Assembly: GCA_964467345.1 (NCBI GenBank)
Contig: CAYXPY010000046.1
Coordinates: 1 to 13,076, forward strand
Direction: 5' to 3'
DNA length: 13,076 bases
Origin: SM1-50 sp964467345
GTDB taxonomy: Archaea > Thermoplasmatota > E2 > DHVEG-1
Both the position numbers and the translations under genes were made by a program. Below, piece by piece: positions 12,177 to 13,076 of the stretch. Below the pieces are notes generated by a model. That model saw only the letters and a list, made by a program, of their open reading frames with translations, searched no databases and was not told where the DNA came from. Position 1 is the stretch's first letter; each line of letters starts with the position of its first letter.

Positions 12177-12887
12177 ATGGTCTCATTCATACGGTTAATG
12201 GCTACCGACATGCGTAACATCATCAGAGACAGGATGTTGCTGTACTCAGCCTTCCTCTTCCCCGTCGTATTGATCATCATCTGTCGACTCATTCTCCCCT
12301 GGATATCGGAAAACGTCTCTGACCTCACAGGATATTACTCCCTCCTTTTCATGATGTTTTCTATCATATTTCCTATGATCTTTGGATTTATCATCGCATT
12401 CCTCATCATGGATGAACGAGACGAACATCTCCTGACCGTGCTTCGGGTCATGCCGATATCCCGGTCCACCTACCTTATTTACCGCATGGTCCTAATCATA
12501 GGTCTCTGCTTTATTTTTGTCTTTACATTCCCTGTATTATCTGGATTAATCGACATCTCCCTTCTCGATTACCTCCCGATTGCAATCTTGTTGTCTATTT
12601 TCGCCCCCGTCCTTGCCCTTATTGTCAACAATCTGGCCAACAATAAGATCCAAGCGTTTGCTATTTTCAAGATGCTTGGAAGCGTCTTCTTCCTGCCGTT
12701 ATTTGCCCTCTTCATCGCTGAAGACTGGAAATACATCCTTGGCATAATCCCAAACTTCTGGACATTCATGGCACTGGATTCAATACTGACTACCGGCAGT
12801 CAAGATATCGGTTTTCTCGGAGTAGGTTTCGTAACGCATCTTGCATTGTTAGGAGTACTGTTTTATCTCTTTAACAGAAAATTCTAA
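12177..12887 (+). CDS. ABC-2 type exporter permease, second subunit
   Basis: A 236-residue membrane protein with six predicted helices (about 20-40, 53-77, 104-125, 130-150, 163-181, 212-232). The amphipathic start MVSFIRLMATDMRNIIRD and the segment DERDEHLLTVLRVMPIS (79-95) after helix 2 match the coupling region of ABC-2 permeases and parallel the same region of the first subunit. The two permeases differ in sequence, so a heterodimer is expected. It starts 3 bases after the preceding stop and is the last gene of the operon. About 80 bases of spacer follow before the next gene, without a clear terminator. Confidence 0.82.
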   Translation: MVSFIRLMATDMRNIIRDRMLLYSAFLFPVVLIIICRLILPWISENVSDLTGYYSLLFMMFSIIFPMIFGFIIAFLIMDERDEHLLTVLRVMPISRSTYLIYRMVLIIGLCFIFVFTFPVLSGLIDISLLDYLPIAILLSIFAPVLALIVNNLANNKIQAFAIFKMLGSVFFLPLFALFIAEDWKYILGIIPNFWTFMALDSILTTGSQDIGFLGVGFVTHLALLGVLFYLFNRKF

Positions 12888-12928
12888 CACAGAAGAAAAC
12901 CATAGGTAATACTCATCAGGACAATAAT

Positions 12929-12936
12929 CTTTATAG
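12929..12936 (+). promoter_or_regulatory. TATA-like box of the last gene
   Basis: CTTTATAG lies about 34 bases before ATG 12967, predicting a leader of only about 10 bases. The strong GGAGAGGAG at 12953-12961 would then lie partly upstream of the transcript start, so this gene may also be read through from the exporter operon. Confidence 0.35.
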
Positions 12937-12966
12937 ACTTTCTTAGGCATTCGGAGAGGAGAACAA

Positions 12967-13076
12967 ATGAAGGAACGGTATCATATAATCGCAGAGCTAA
13001 CGCTCATCGTCGCATCGATTTTCATCTTCAGAAGCGTCTGGTTACTTCTGGACCTATATCTGAACACAGATTTTTT
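12967..13076 (+). CDS. Small membrane protein, truncated by window edge
   Basis: An open frame begins with ATG 12967 and reaches the right edge without a stop (36 residues visible). AGGAG (12957-12961) lies 5 bases upstream, within GGAGAGGAG, so the start is well supported. The visible part, MKERYHIIAELTLIVASIF, then FRSVWLLLDLYLNTDF, holds a hydrophobic segment (about residues 8-30) interrupted by one Arg, possibly a signal anchor or the first helix of a larger membrane protein. No family can be named from this fragment. Confidence 0.6.
   Translation, partial: MKERYHIIAELTLIVASIFIFRSVWLLLDLYLNTDF

Noticed and set aside
1..13076. CRISPR array, insertion sequence or phage genes
   Set aside because: No regularly spaced repeats, terminal inverted repeats, transposase, integrase or structural phage motifs are visible on either strand.

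Overview
The window looks like a contig from an uncultivated archaeon, most likely a euryarchaeote of the Thermoplasmatota type. The lineage is an inference. Several genes start shortly after AT-rich TATA-like boxes, some leaderless or nearly so, while internal and small genes carry GGAGG/GGTGA ribosome binding sites. A Bat-like HTH_10 regulator of a kind common in Euryarchaeota is present, and one secreted protein is dense in N-glycosylation sequons. A run of exactly 100 N (8281-8380) marks a scaffold gap inside one gene.

Region 1 (1-2905) is a metal-uptake locus. A truncated Fur-family regulator reads leftward. Facing it is a three-gene zinc/manganese-type ABC importer: lipoprotein, ATPase and ABC-3 permease. 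A 23-bp inverted repeat and an AT-rich box fill the short divergent promoter, so a metal-sensing repressor probably controls both directions.

Region 2 (about 2906-4950) is visibly richer in A+T and holds no normal-sized gene. It contains a cold-shock-domain protein gene with a possible long leader. Around it lies a set of very small ORFs (30-64 codons), several with their own TATA-like box and/or a strong ribosome binding site. They include a 39-residue C2H2 zinc-finger microprotein, a 40-residue basic peptide, a 30-residue lysine-rich peptide and small single-helix membrane peptides. This is the least explained stretch.

Region 3 (4957-6439, minus strand) is a two-gene operon: a DsrE/F-like small protein followed by a trans-polyprenyl diphosphate synthase. 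The residue controlling chain length in the synthase is small, which suggests a product longer than C20.

Region 4 (6629-9610, plus strand) holds a large membrane-anchored protein with four predicted helices and a C-terminal AttH/CrtC-type lipocalin-like domain interrupted by the gap. It is followed by an unrecognised secreted, sequon-rich protein.

Region 5 (9675-12887) has an HTH_10 regulator divergent from a three-gene ABC-2 exporter (ATPase with an N-terminal double-CxxC zinc-ribbon-like module, then two permeases). A perfect 14-bp palindrome next to the regulator's TATA box lies in the shared promoter. The window ends in the start of another small membrane protein gene.
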